Below are positions 1 to 10,386 of a DNA stretch of 64,000 nucleotides, in pieces. This stretch comes from Geosiphon pyriformis (lineage: Eukaryota > Glomeromycota > Glomeromycetes > Archaeosporales > Geosiphonaceae). Made by a program: the position numbers and the translations under genes. The stretch covers positions 62,001 to 126,000 of the forward strand of contig JAAOMT010000046.1 in the NCBI GenBank assembly GCA_016748015.1, written 5' to 3'. The notes under the pieces are model-generated. The model saw only the letters and a list, made by a program, of their open reading frames with translations, was not told the DNA's origin and ran no database searches. Position 1 is the first letter of the stretch; every line of letters starts with the position of its first letter.

Positions 1-1720
1 CTATAGATTTAGTAGACTTTTCTGCTAATAATTCTGGTTTTGTTTTGACTAAATTGGGAATTCAATCTAGCACTAAGAAAAAAGCATATGTTAAAAGTGT
101 CTACTTTTATGATTTTTTATACAAGAAACCAAAGAAATTTGAAGTTGTTAATGGGATGGTAGATTTGTCAGCTGGTCTTATATCTGTCAACATTTTGCAA
201 ATTGATATTAATAAATACAAAAAATCTTAAAATAATAAAGTAGATAGCAAAAAAACTAGTGTTAGTAAGATATTAGATATTAAAAACATAAAAAACATGA
301 TTGCTAAAGAAACAAATTACATGAAATCCAATACTTTTAATACTAATAATATAATAGATAATGTAACTCTGAGAACAATATAAATAAGAACATATGTTTT
401 AGGACAGTTGTCTAAAGTGCTATTATTTAATGATTTGAATAGTGATAAAACTAAGTTGGTGTTCTCAGTGTCTACATTTATTGGGTTTAAAAAGTTGCCA
501 TTAGCAGAGTTATGAAGCAAAGATATTAGGAATTTTGGTTTAAACAAATTATTTGCATTGGATATCAACTTATTAGCTGTGTCTGGCAAATCTTCTGATA
601 ATAAATTGATGGCATTAAAAAAGATTTTTTATTGTGTAAATAATTTTGAAAGAGCATTTACTTCCTTAAAATTCTTAGAATTGATTAAGTCTTTTTTTAC
701 TTCAAAATCGAGTTTACAAAAGACTAGAGAATTGGCTATTAATATGAAAATTTTGGTCAATAGTAATGTTAGAAAACCAAACAGCCATTCAAATTAGAAA
801 GTAATCATCAAAAAGATCTTAGTAGATCTCTTCAAATCAGCTATAAAATCAGTGTTTTTTAAATTTGGTAAGATTGTTTCAATTAAGTTGTAATTGATTG
901 GTCTTTGGCAAAAGATCTTAATAGAATTTGAGTCATCAGATATTGCTAATTTAGTTGCCTCCAAATAATCAGTTTTCTTGAAAAAAATTCTGTACATATA
1001 GTATTAACAATTAATGATAAAAAATCATAGATATTTAGGAATCTCTATTAAGCTTTATTGTATACTTTGCCAATTGGTATTATTGTTCATAATTTATCTG
1101 ATTTATTAGAATTATATAGTAAAAAGACTTGTTTTGTTGGTTATAATCTGAGTTTATATGTGTATAATAAGTGTGCTATGGTTTGTTTTGTTAATAAAGC
1201 ATTCAAAATAATTACTATTAGCTATACTCTAGTTTTTAAAGATGTAAACTTGCATTGGACTGGTTTTTTTTTGGCCTGTTGTGCCTAATGCAAACAACTT
1301 AATTATGTTTTTGGTATGTGTTTAGTGGATAAAAATTTTGGTAGTCATAATAAATGTGTAGTAACTTTTCAAAATCAAATTCATTTAGCCAACATATATA
1401 GAAAGAAGCAGGCACTAATTATTTACTCAGTTTTTTTTGGTAATAAAACTTGAACTCAGATTGCTGATGGTTTTACTTCTTGTGTAGTCTCTTTGGTTTT
1501 TTTCAGTATTGGTTTGTTCTTGAATGTGAAATCTCTTTTACTGGCTTTTTTAAATATAAGTGATAAGTTTGCCACTTTTAAGTGTAGTTTTGCTAGCTTT
1601 GTAAAGCAGATTGATAAGCTGGTTAAGAAATTGAACACACTTGGGCCAACAATTTTCCAGTCTAGTCCTAAATATCAGCCATTAGTAACTTTTTTATTAC
1701 AGAATCAAAAGTGATAAGTA
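1..1720 (+). pseudogene. LINE ORF1-like region (nucleic-acid binding), broken
   Basis: Several short plus-strand frames (45-230, 558-797, 1058-1288, 1493-1714) line up as one broken protein. Around 1258-1305 the reading CCA-stop-CKQLNYVFGMC fits a CCHC zinc knuckle (C-x2-C-x4-H-x4-C) in which His has become Tyr and one codon is now a stop. This is what C to T changes would produce. The position upstream of the endonuclease fits a LINE ORF1 or gag-like protein. No intact start is visible, since the 5' part is outside the window. The family assignment relies on order and on the knuckle. Confidence 0.55.
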
Positions 1721-3309
1721 AGGATTTAAATGTGGCCACTAGTAATAAGACTGTTATAGAAGTAGTAGTTTTTGACCAAATATTCATTTCAAAATTAAAA
1801 AAGAATATAAACAGTTTGTTGGCTATAGTTATGGCTCTAATGACCAAGATAGACAATTTTAATTTGGGTGTAAAAAATTTCTCTTTTCAATGACAAATTT
1901 GGTTTAAAAAATGGCCACTTGTAATATTAAAGATCTCAATATCTCTGCCAAACAAAAAAATATTGTTTATTGGCATGTGAATTCTGATAACATAGTTTCT
2001 ATTATTAGTGAAACAAAGTTGAGATTTAAAATTAGGCTGTGGATTATAAATAAGTTTGATAGAATTCAAATTTTTACTTCTGATTTGAATAAAGATTTTC
2101 TTGGTGCTGATATTGTTATAATTATGAATAGTTCTCTAGCTTGACATATTTCAAAAGTAGATAAGATCTCAGGTCAGTTGATTTTAATACATTTTTTATT
2201 CAAAAACAAGTTTTTAGTTATTATTCTGGATTTATATACTGGTATATCTGTTGGTACATAATTTGGCCAAGCGTTTAATATCAATTCCATGATTTTTAAA
2301 GTGGTCAATTCTAGCTTATTTATGGTTTTGAGTGGGTTTCAAGTTCTGTTTAAATCTAGATCTAATTAATGTGTTTAGTAGACATTTATTGGCTAAGATT
2401 TTTACTTAGAGCAATTTTAGAGAGATTAAAAAAGTATTGAATTTTATTTTTGTGAATAAAAACCTGGCATCTGCAATAGCATGTCATAAAATCAATGTTG
2501 TGACAAAGTTTTTTAACACTAATTATAAAACAGTTTTAGTATTGATTAGTTTAAATGGTCTTCTAAATGTTTGTCTTAGTAGTATTTATAAGCAAACTAA
2601 TAAAAATAGATAGAAATTTAGGCTAAAAATACAGATAATGCTAAGTAAGTATAATTTAAGGAGCAATTTTTTGATGGATTGTTAGCAAATTCAAATGTGT
2701 TTGAGGAAACATATATCTGTGGTAACTTGAATACAATATTGGAGATATTAAAAAAAGATCATAGTATGTACTATTAATGTAGTGTTTTTTAGACATTAGT
2801 ATAGTGAATATAATTGTTCAAAAAACAAACAATCTTCAAAATTTTTTAAATTGGAATTACTTATTGCAAAAATTGTAAAGAAGTGGAACTTAAAAGATTT
2901 GTTAGAATTTAACTGTCTTGTTTAAATTTGGTTGTTTATTGATGTTGTTGAAACATTTACAATTACTGGCATGGTTTAAAGTAGTATATGTTTGATTAAG
3001 TTAGTTAAGCATTTGTTAATAATAAGAAAAAAATATTGGAAATCTAAGTATTATAAATTAAAACCATTTGAGGATGCAGTTATTAAGAAAGCAATTGAAT
3101 AATATATGGAAAATTTCTGTTCTGACAAAAAGTGGATAATAAAAAGTATTTTGGAAAAACTGTTTTGCAAAGTTGTTTTGAATTACTTGGTAGCAGGAGA
3201 TAAGCTGATAGTGGAGCCTAATAAAATAAAGCTTAGAGTTGACAAAATCATAAAAAGATGAACAAAAAAATAGTTAGTGTTCCCAAGAATGTTTGATCTT
3301 TGGTTTCAC

Positions 3310-4234
3310 TGTTACAGATAATTATTTGGAGTATTGATACAAATAACAAATCTGTAACTTGGTACTCAATAGCTAAATTATGTTAATAATATCTAAAGGT
3401 TTTGGTATCTGAAGATTTTGGATTAAAGTTCTTTGTATAATAAACAGAAATTTAATGGTTGTTTTTAGTAGCCTCTTGGAGTATTGATTCCATCAAATTT
3501 CTTTCTTTAGTATGGTGGCTGGTTTATTTTGGCAGTTATACCCTTCTAATAAGCTATTTATTAAGTTATAAATTCTATATCTTTATTTCTGGGTCTTTTA
3601 CCAGGCTATTCTTAACGTTAATTAATTAATGCTTAATCCCTTAAATCAACAACAAACAACAAAAGAAAAAAAAATAAAGAAAAAAAAATAAAATAAAATA
3701 AAAGAAGAAATTAATATCCCATCAATAATCATAATCAAGAGCTATTGTTTTAGTGTAGTTAAGTGTTGAATTTTATCAACATAAAATGTTGATAGAATAG
3801 AAATGATTTAATATTTTTTAATCAAGCAATAATAACATGAATTCAAGTAGTAATTAATAATTTATTAATATGTAATGTGAATTTTGAACTGCTTCTAACT
3901 GTGTTTCTTAACTGGAAATTTTAGCTGTGTGTTTTTTCTTTTGTTTCTAATACTTTTGCTATATATACATAATTAATGTTTTATAAGATCTTACATATTT
4001 GTAAACAATGTGCTATAATTTTTTAAGCAATACTTACATTGCTAAGTAATGTGCTTTAATTTACTAACATTGCTTATATTACTAAGCAATGTGTTCTAAT
4101 CTACTGATATTGTTCATATTGCTGAGCAATATGTCATAATTTACCAGCAATGTATTTCTATGTTCAATATTATTCTCTTATTAGTCTATCTGTTTTTCCT
4201 ACTATTTTTCTTATACTTTTTTTTATGAATAATA
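3310..4234 (+). repeat. Repeat C copy 1: solo-LTR-like insert in the LINE
   Basis: This 925-bp block interrupts the LINE between the codons for LWFH and QY. It begins TGTTACAG and ends AATAATA (probably decayed AATAACA), the TG...CA pattern of an LTR. The flanks TCAC (3306-3309) and TTGT (4235-4238) differ only by transitions and could be a decayed 4-bp duplication. Two further copies occur, antisense at 20139-20983 and, split by element 4, at 34872-43311. No coding domain was found. It is probably a solo LTR of an LTR family whose internal part I cannot identify here. Confidence 0.6.
4003..4152. repeat. 40-bp tandem repeat, about 3.7 copies, inside repeat C
   Basis: Units of 40-41 bp begin near 4003, 4044, 4084 and 4124. 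Each opens with a variant of AAGCAATGTG and contains TTACTAACATTGC-like sequence. The unit carries the inverted words CAATGT and ACATTG. The corresponding place in the antisense copy (about 20190-20310) is repetitive but too decayed to count. Confidence 0.7.
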
Positions 4235-6994
4235 TTGTCAATATATGCTTCTGAATTATGTAAATAATGATGTTTTTTCTGGTATAATGGAGAAGATTAA
4301 TATAAAAAAATTGACTGTGGTTGTTAATAATTTGCCAAATAATAAAGCTACCAGGTTGTTAAAAATACCTAATAAACTTTGGAAACATTGTAGTAAAAAG
4401 ATGTTGAGTTGTCTTTTAATATTATTGAATTTGTGTTTAATTTTGGATACAGTTTTAATTTCTTGAAAAAAAATATGAGTTTCAATGATTTCAAAGTCTT
4501 ATGAATAAAATGATGTCTTAATAAATATTAAGTCTATTATATTGATTAAGACAACTTGGAAAATTTTATTCTAAATCTTTTCTGATCAGATATTATTGAC
4601 ATGCAGTAAATTTGATATTTTTCACAGTAACAACTTTTTAGTGTTAAAATGTACTTTAACTTAGTGTCCTATTTTTGCCATTGGGTTGGTTGTCAAAGAT
4701 ATTCTGAAAAAAAATAAAGAACTTTGATTATTATAGTAAGATATGTGTAAAGCTTATGATTTAGTGGACTGGCATTATTTAAGAGCTAATTTGTAATACA
4801 TTAAAATGTATAATTGATTTATCAAGTTTTTTGGCAACATTTATAAGGATCAGATTAACAAATAATGACAGATTTTAGACTTTCAAATAGTTATAGAATA
4901 CATAATGGTTTAGATTAGGATAAGGTTTTTTTTCTGTTTTTTTGGAGAATTTTTTATGATTTGCTTTTGTGTAAGATCAAAAAACATAAACACTTGTGTA
5001 AATATCAAATTAATACTAGGTTTATGATGAAAACTGGCAGGGTTGAAGCTGTTGGTGGGAAATTTTTTTTTTGCAATTGGTGTTTTTGTTAATAACATAA
5101 TTTGGGTTGGAAGTAGTCAAGCTTTTATATAGTATATTTTGAATATTATTAGTAAATTCTTTAATATTAATAATATCTCAATTAATAATAATAAAACAGT
5201 GGTTATTTTTATTAATCAAGATTTTAAAACTGTTTTTTTGTTGATTAATGGTTTGCTGATTTCAATTGCTAAAAGAAATAAGTTGCACAGATATTTAAGT
5301 ATTTTTTTGTCTACTAAAAGTTTTTTTAAATCTAGTTTGGCTCAAGTTTACATAAATGTCAGGTTTTTTTCCAATGTAATGTTAAGGAAAATAATTACAG
5401 ATAAACAGTTTTTTTACTTAGTTTTGGCTGTCTTGCAGTCTATAGTTAACTATCAGATTTAGTTTAGTTATGTTTTATTGAATATATGTTATAAGTATAA
5501 TATAATAATCAAAAAGAGTCTTAAGACCAAGACTGGTTTACTACATAACTTTTCCAGTAAGACTTTATATCATCTATTTTTGTATGATTTGAAACTTTTT
5601 GAGCAAATACAATTTAAAAAAAAAGTGGTTTCATTGATTTTTTTTTTTAATGTCTAAGGCATTTTTAGGTGTTTGTTTAAGCATAGATTTTTGGATTTAC
5701 AAGTTCTAAAGTAGTCTTTTTTGAATTCTTTGCAGTTTTCTGTTAAGTTGTATATTAGTTTAATAAACAACTTTTTTGAACAATGAGCTATTTTTGATAA
5801 ACAATTTGTCTAATACTTTTTGTGATTCTGGTAGATTTCTAATATCTGGTATTCTGGAACAGTTCTTGTATTATAGTTTTGTTTTTTTTTGAAGCAGTTT
5901 AGTATTGTATTTGATAACAAATTTCTGGACAAAAAAGAAAATATGATGGACTAAAAGACTTTCCAGTAGTAGAAAAAATTAAACCCAAAGGGTTTTGTGT
6001 CTTATTGATTTATGCTGACATCTGAGTTTTTGTGTAAAGATGTTTTTTTGGAGGTCAGGTCTACCAATATACATAAGTTACTGGAGTTGAACATTTTGAA
6101 ATCTGAGATGTTTTTTAATATACAAAGAGATTTGCTGGAAATTTGGTCTGATTTTATTGAGATCTATACAAATAGATCTTTGAAGTGTGCTGGTTTTGCC
6201 AAAGTAATAAGTAAAACAGCTGCTTACTTTTTGGCTTTGGACATAAGTGTTAGAGTTAAAGTAAATAGGCTTTTGTTCTCTATCTTAACTAAGTTACAGA
6301 TTGTTGCTTTGGTGTTGAAATGTGTTCTATCTTTATGTACTATGGTTTTGTATCTAAACAGCCAATTTGTAATTGGCACATGTATATTCAAAGCTTTATT
6401 TGCTGTGCTTAATTTCTGTAATTAATGTTGGATTAAAAAAAAACATGTTGCCAACCTAATTAAAAATAAAAACATTTCTGTTAAATGAGTAAAAATTAAA
6501 GAACATTTAGAGATTTTGGATAATATTAGGACTAATGTAATGGCCAATAAAGCCACTTTCTCTTTTTTTTCTTGTCAGCTAGAGTTTATGAGCAGTTTTT
6601 GGTAGTTGAAAATATGGTTGTGTCTGGTAATACTTGGGATTTTGTTTGTAATTTGTACTAATTGGTTTGTTATACTTATTGAGAGACTAGTCTTAATTAC
6701 AATATAGTTCTAGATGCCATAATTATAAGAGTCTAGTATTCTAACTTGTATATGCTTTTTAGGTTTACTAATAGAAAATTGGCCAATTTGCACATGTATT
6801 TGATAAAAGTAGTACATAGATGACTGCCAGTAGCAATTAGAAAGAGGTTATATAACAAAGATTATTTTGGTATATTGTGTTTGCTGTATAGTAAAATGGA
6901 GTTGTCTGATTATGTTTTTATTTATGCTGATGATATTGGTATCTGTGAAAACATTTTGGGTAAAGCTTCTAATAAATGAGTGTTATTGGTAGGT

Positions 6995-8056
6995 AAGTCA
7001 GAAAAAATTAGCTGTAAGTCTGTTTATTAATTGTTTATTTGGGTCTTGAGTCTGAGCAATAAAAAAAATAACAGTTATTTAAAGAGCAAAAGCCAAAATA
7101 AAACCAAAAGTAAAAACTAAAAGAATAGATTTTAAATACATTTTTTGGTTATCTTTTATTCTTTAGACAAGTTCAATAGCCATGTCCATAGTAGAATTGT
7201 TTTTCAAGAACAAAAAAAACCAAAGAGCATATAATAAATTAGTTCTCAATTTTTTTGTAAAGGAGTGAATTTTTTGTTTTTCTGTTCAATTTTTTTTAGA
7301 ATTTACTTGTTTAATAAGCTTTTTAATTGTGTTAACATATTTAGTTACAATTTTTTCAAAGCTTTAAATTTTTTTTCCTAATTTTATATGTCATTTGAAG
7401 ATCAAGATAGAAGTTCTGAATTTGTTTTCAAACTGGATAATAAAAAAGATATTTTTTTTTAGCATTTGTTGGTATCTATTTAATAATTTTTTGGTAAGTA
7501 CTAGCATCAGTTTTTTGTAAAAACCAAATAGTAGAAAAGTTTTAAAGATAGCTACCAATAATTTGGAACTTGTAGTTAGTATTATATTAATTGGCTATAA
7601 CTGTTCTTTCAAAGTCATCTAACTATTTAATTAAATCTTAGATATTACTTTTAAATAATAGTAATAAGGTATTGTTTTTTATCTTAAAGCAGTTTTTATA
7701 TCTTGAAGGACAGCCAAAATGTTTACTTACATGAAGTCAGCAGTTATTGATTCAGAAATAGCTGTTTGTATAAAATAGTTTAATTTATTTGAAAAGAAAT
7801 CAAAAACAAAAATGGTTTAATAGCTTTTTTTTTCTGTTTTAAAAAAAGTTTCAATTAACTAGTAGACAGCAATCTAAATATGAATTTGATGATTCAGATA
7901 TTCAAAATTAGGAGGCTATTATTGAAAGATTATTAAGTATAAGATCTAATTAATGTTGTTGTTTTTTCTTTAAGAGTTTTTTCAAAGTAAGCTTAATTAA
8001 AGAAATAAATTGTATAAATTATATAGATTTTAGCTAAATGTTTATTCAGAAACCAG
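6995..8056 (-). mobile_element. Ty3/gypsy family A element 2, gag remnant left of element 1
   Basis: Read on the minus strand this matches the gag region of elements 4 and 5, for example the stretch near 7010-7060 against 40680-40730. It is heavily decayed with no usable frame. The remnant starts abruptly in the 3' part of gag, next to the truncated LINE, so pol and the 3' LTR of this copy are missing. Its last four bases, CCAG (8053-8056), are the left target duplication of element 1. The rest of the element continues at 15754. The left boundary is approximate. Confidence 0.7.
8053..8056. repeat. Target-site duplication CCAG (left) of element 1
   Basis: CCAG here is repeated at 15754-15757 directly after the 3' LTR. 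In element 4 the uninterrupted sequence at this place contains a single CCAG, so this is a true 4-bp duplication. Confidence 0.85.
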
Positions 8057-8697
8057 TGTTATGGTTGAAACCTATACTTCTTATTAATTATTACATGTAT
8101 TAGCCACTGATGTCATATGATTAGCCACACTATTTTTAGAAAGTAATCATTGACCTGATCATTGACCATGTTTGACAGCTATATAAGCAATGAATCTCTT
8201 AGCTGTAGAAAAGCATGTAATAACAAGCATCTAAATAATCAAGAATAAATAAAATAACAACTTTCATCTCAATCCTTCTCTTATTGCTAATTTCCCTTTG
8301 CCTACCTTCAAGTATCTGAACATCTTAAAGATAAAAGATTACTTGTTGGCCTTTTCCTGACATATATAATTGTAGCATTTGAAGATTATTTGAATAAATG
8401 TGACTAAAAAGCACAAGTTGATACCTGATATTGAATTCTAAGAGTACTGACATGAGACATAGAATTATATTAGTGATGATCAATTGTTGACAGTACAGAC
8501 TATCCCTCTACTTTCAGATTCTCCAGTTACCTTTAAAAAGAATAGCGACTAAGATATTTTATGAGACTGATCTCGCACATTGAATCTATATTCATTCAAT
8601 TCACTCTTTAAAGTTGAATTCCCCTTTGATTATTTCCATTACCCTACAATCCTATTCTCTCTTGCTATCTATTAGCTTGTTATTCCAACTCATAACA
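8057..8697 (+). repeat. 5' LTR of element 1
   Basis: 641 bp, starting TGTTATGG and ending CATAACA. It is 85 bp shorter than the 3' LTR. The difference is almost exactly seven 12-bp units: the array upstream of the TATA box has two units here and nine in the 3' LTR. Confidence 0.9.
8145..8187 (+). promoter_or_regulatory. LTR promoter of element 1: short 12-bp array plus TATA box
   Basis: Two 12-bp units of the type GATCATTGACCT (8145-8167) lie 12 bp before TATATAAG (8180-8187). The TATA box and the array are found at the same spacing in every full LTR of this family in the window, which argues for a promoter. The transcription start is not visible from sequence. Confidence 0.6.
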
Positions 8698-8703
8698 TAA
8701 AAG

Positions 8704-8720
8704 TGGTGCTCCTTATGAGG
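8704..8720 (+). other. Primer-binding site of element 1 (decayed)
   Basis: TGGTGCTC begins six bases after the LTR. In element 4 the same site reads TGGTGCTCTCTGTAAGG, complementary to a tRNA ending in AGAGAGCACCA. In element 1 the distal half has changed. I cannot assign the tRNA. Confidence 0.6.
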
Positions 8721-8851
8721 TTGTCAAAATTCACTTATTTCCTTATTGTATGGATAATTATTTATACTTGCTATAGCAATCAGAAGAACACTTTACAGCA
8801 CACAACAGAAATGACCTAAAGTTTATTGAACTCAATCCTCTGCCCTTCTGC

Positions 8852-10300
8852 TTGATCTGTTTCCCTGTTGAAGAACAATCCAGTAGACAATTTCAAGACT
8901 TTTGGAACTGGTTCTTGAACGAGCATTCGGCTGAAACCTATACAGCTTATACTATCTATTACTTTGATCAAGCTTACTTTGAAAACAATTTTGAAGAAAG
9001 AAATACCAGCATCAATCAGCTTTTATATTCCACAATCTTTGAACAACAGCCCTTTGATTTCGAATATCTGAATTACTAAATCTATATTTGGATTGCTGCT
9101 CACCAACTAGCTGAAAACCCCTTTGAAACAGAAGAAAAAAGTTACCAAACTGCTCTTATTTTTGATATTTTTTTAAGTAAATTAGAGCACTCCACACAAA
9201 CAGTAACTCCTGAACCAATGACCCAAGATTCAATGCAAGCAAACATCCTGGCCACCTTTCAAGGCATACAAACTGCTTTGGGACAAAGAAACAACATCCC
9301 ACTATCATTATTCAGAGGCAATGCACAAGATCCAATTGAATGGTTGGATGACTTTGAAAGAGCTGCTACAGCCAACCAATATAATAATGAGTACAAGTTT
9401 CAAATTGTTGGTGGCTACCTTTAAGGCTCTCCTGCTACCTGGTTCTTACAGAAAACTGATGCTAATGTCCATCAAAGAATCATTAGATGGATGCCAGCAA
9501 ATGCTGGAGAAAACAACACCTCTTTCACAACCCAGTTTGAAAACAAGTTCAGAATCCCAATTTTGATATCCAAGTGGTGCATGGAATTGGAAAGAAGAAC
9601 TCAAGATCCAGGAGAAGTAGTAACTGAATATGTCAAAGCAATTAAAAAGTTAATCAAACGAGTGGACTCTGGAAGAAACTGGACAGAAGAACAAAAGATT
9701 TATTCCTTCACAAAAGGATTGAGAACCGACTTATTCTATGCTCTTTGGCCTCTTTTGGCTCTAAAAGATAATCCTACAATGGACATGGCCATTGAACTTG
9801 TCCAAAGAATTGAAGACAACCAAAAAATGCACTTGGAATTCACACTTCCAGTTTTTGCTCTTGCTCCTGTTATGGCTCCTGCTCCCCAAATGGCTGCTAC
9901 TTCTTTTGCTATCCAAACTCAAGACCCAAATGAATAGTTGATAGATAGACTCACAGCAAATCTTGTTTGGCTATTAGAACCATTAGCCCAAGCAGTCAGA
10001 GATAACTAGCAATCTCAAAGACCCAGATTTGAACCATGCTTCAATTAGCCTCAGCAACCACCTTATCAAAGACAACAAAATCATGATTCACCTGTGTGCT
10101 ATTGCTGTGGATTAACTGGACATTTTTTAAGAGATTGCAACAATCTTCTCTTACCCCCTCCAGCTCCCAGAAACAATGATAACCAAAACAACAGAACTAT
10201 TAACAATAATGCTCCCAATCAAAGACCTAATCATGCCAATATCAATTTCTTTGGAGAGGATCCCCTAGTTGAAGCCACTGTTTATCAGCCTTTAAACTGA
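8852..10300 (+). pseudogene. gag: gag of element 1, with CCHC knuckle, several stops
   Basis: One reading frame can be followed from MICFPVEEQ to VYQPLN with in-frame stops near 9079, 9424, 9937, 10007 and 10048. The interrupted codons are TAA or TAG where element 4 has Gln codons, so they look like C to T mutations. The middle part (about 9218-9937) has the gypsy capsid pattern LSLFRGN...PIEWLDDFERA and a tail rich in Pro and Ala. A nucleocapsid knuckle CYCCGLTGHFLRDC (C-x2-C-x4-H-x4-C) is intact at about 10097-10138. The protein would form virus-like particles in the cytoplasm. It is a pseudogene in this copy. Confidence 0.85.
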
Positions 10301-10386
10301 TAGGCACACCTCCAAAGGGTGAGAGTGCAAGCCAACCAGAAAAAAACCCCTTTTACACCTTTAACTTAACTAATAATGACCATAAC

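Larger units (their letters stand above)
1..6990 (+). mobile_element. Degenerate LINE (non-LTR retrotransposon), both ends incomplete
   Basis: This is a non-LTR retrotransposon read left to right. In order it shows an ORF1-like zone ending in a decayed zinc knuckle, an APE-type endonuclease start near 1911, a reverse transcriptase zone (about 4245-5500), an RNase H zone (6012-6425) and the start of a C-terminal region. The same domains in the same order occur, better preserved, on the minus strand at the right edge of the window. The 5' end lies outside the window. The 3' end is cut near 6990, where sequence switches to an antisense gypsy gag. A 0.9-kb LTR-like insert interrupts it at 3310-4234. 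Many stops sit where Trp or Gln is expected, so it is inactive. The right boundary is approximate. Confidence 0.8.
1911..6990 (+). pseudogene. LINE ORF2: endonuclease, reverse transcriptase, RNase H, broken
   Basis: At 1911-2144 the frame reads MATCNIKDLN...SIISETKL, the start of an APE-like endonuclease with its catalytic Glu in ETKL. RT motif A is visible near 4740 (DMCKAYD). At about 5086 the expected FVDDT-type motif C reads FVNN, both catalytic Asp now Asn (GAT to AAT). The RT thumb follows at 5139-5462. RNase H is at 6012-6425, where the expected YTDGS reads YTNRS and a later Asp position reads YLNS. All these changes are G to A. The protein would normally run about 600 bp further, judged from the copy at 61364-64000. 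It cannot be functional. Confidence 0.75.
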
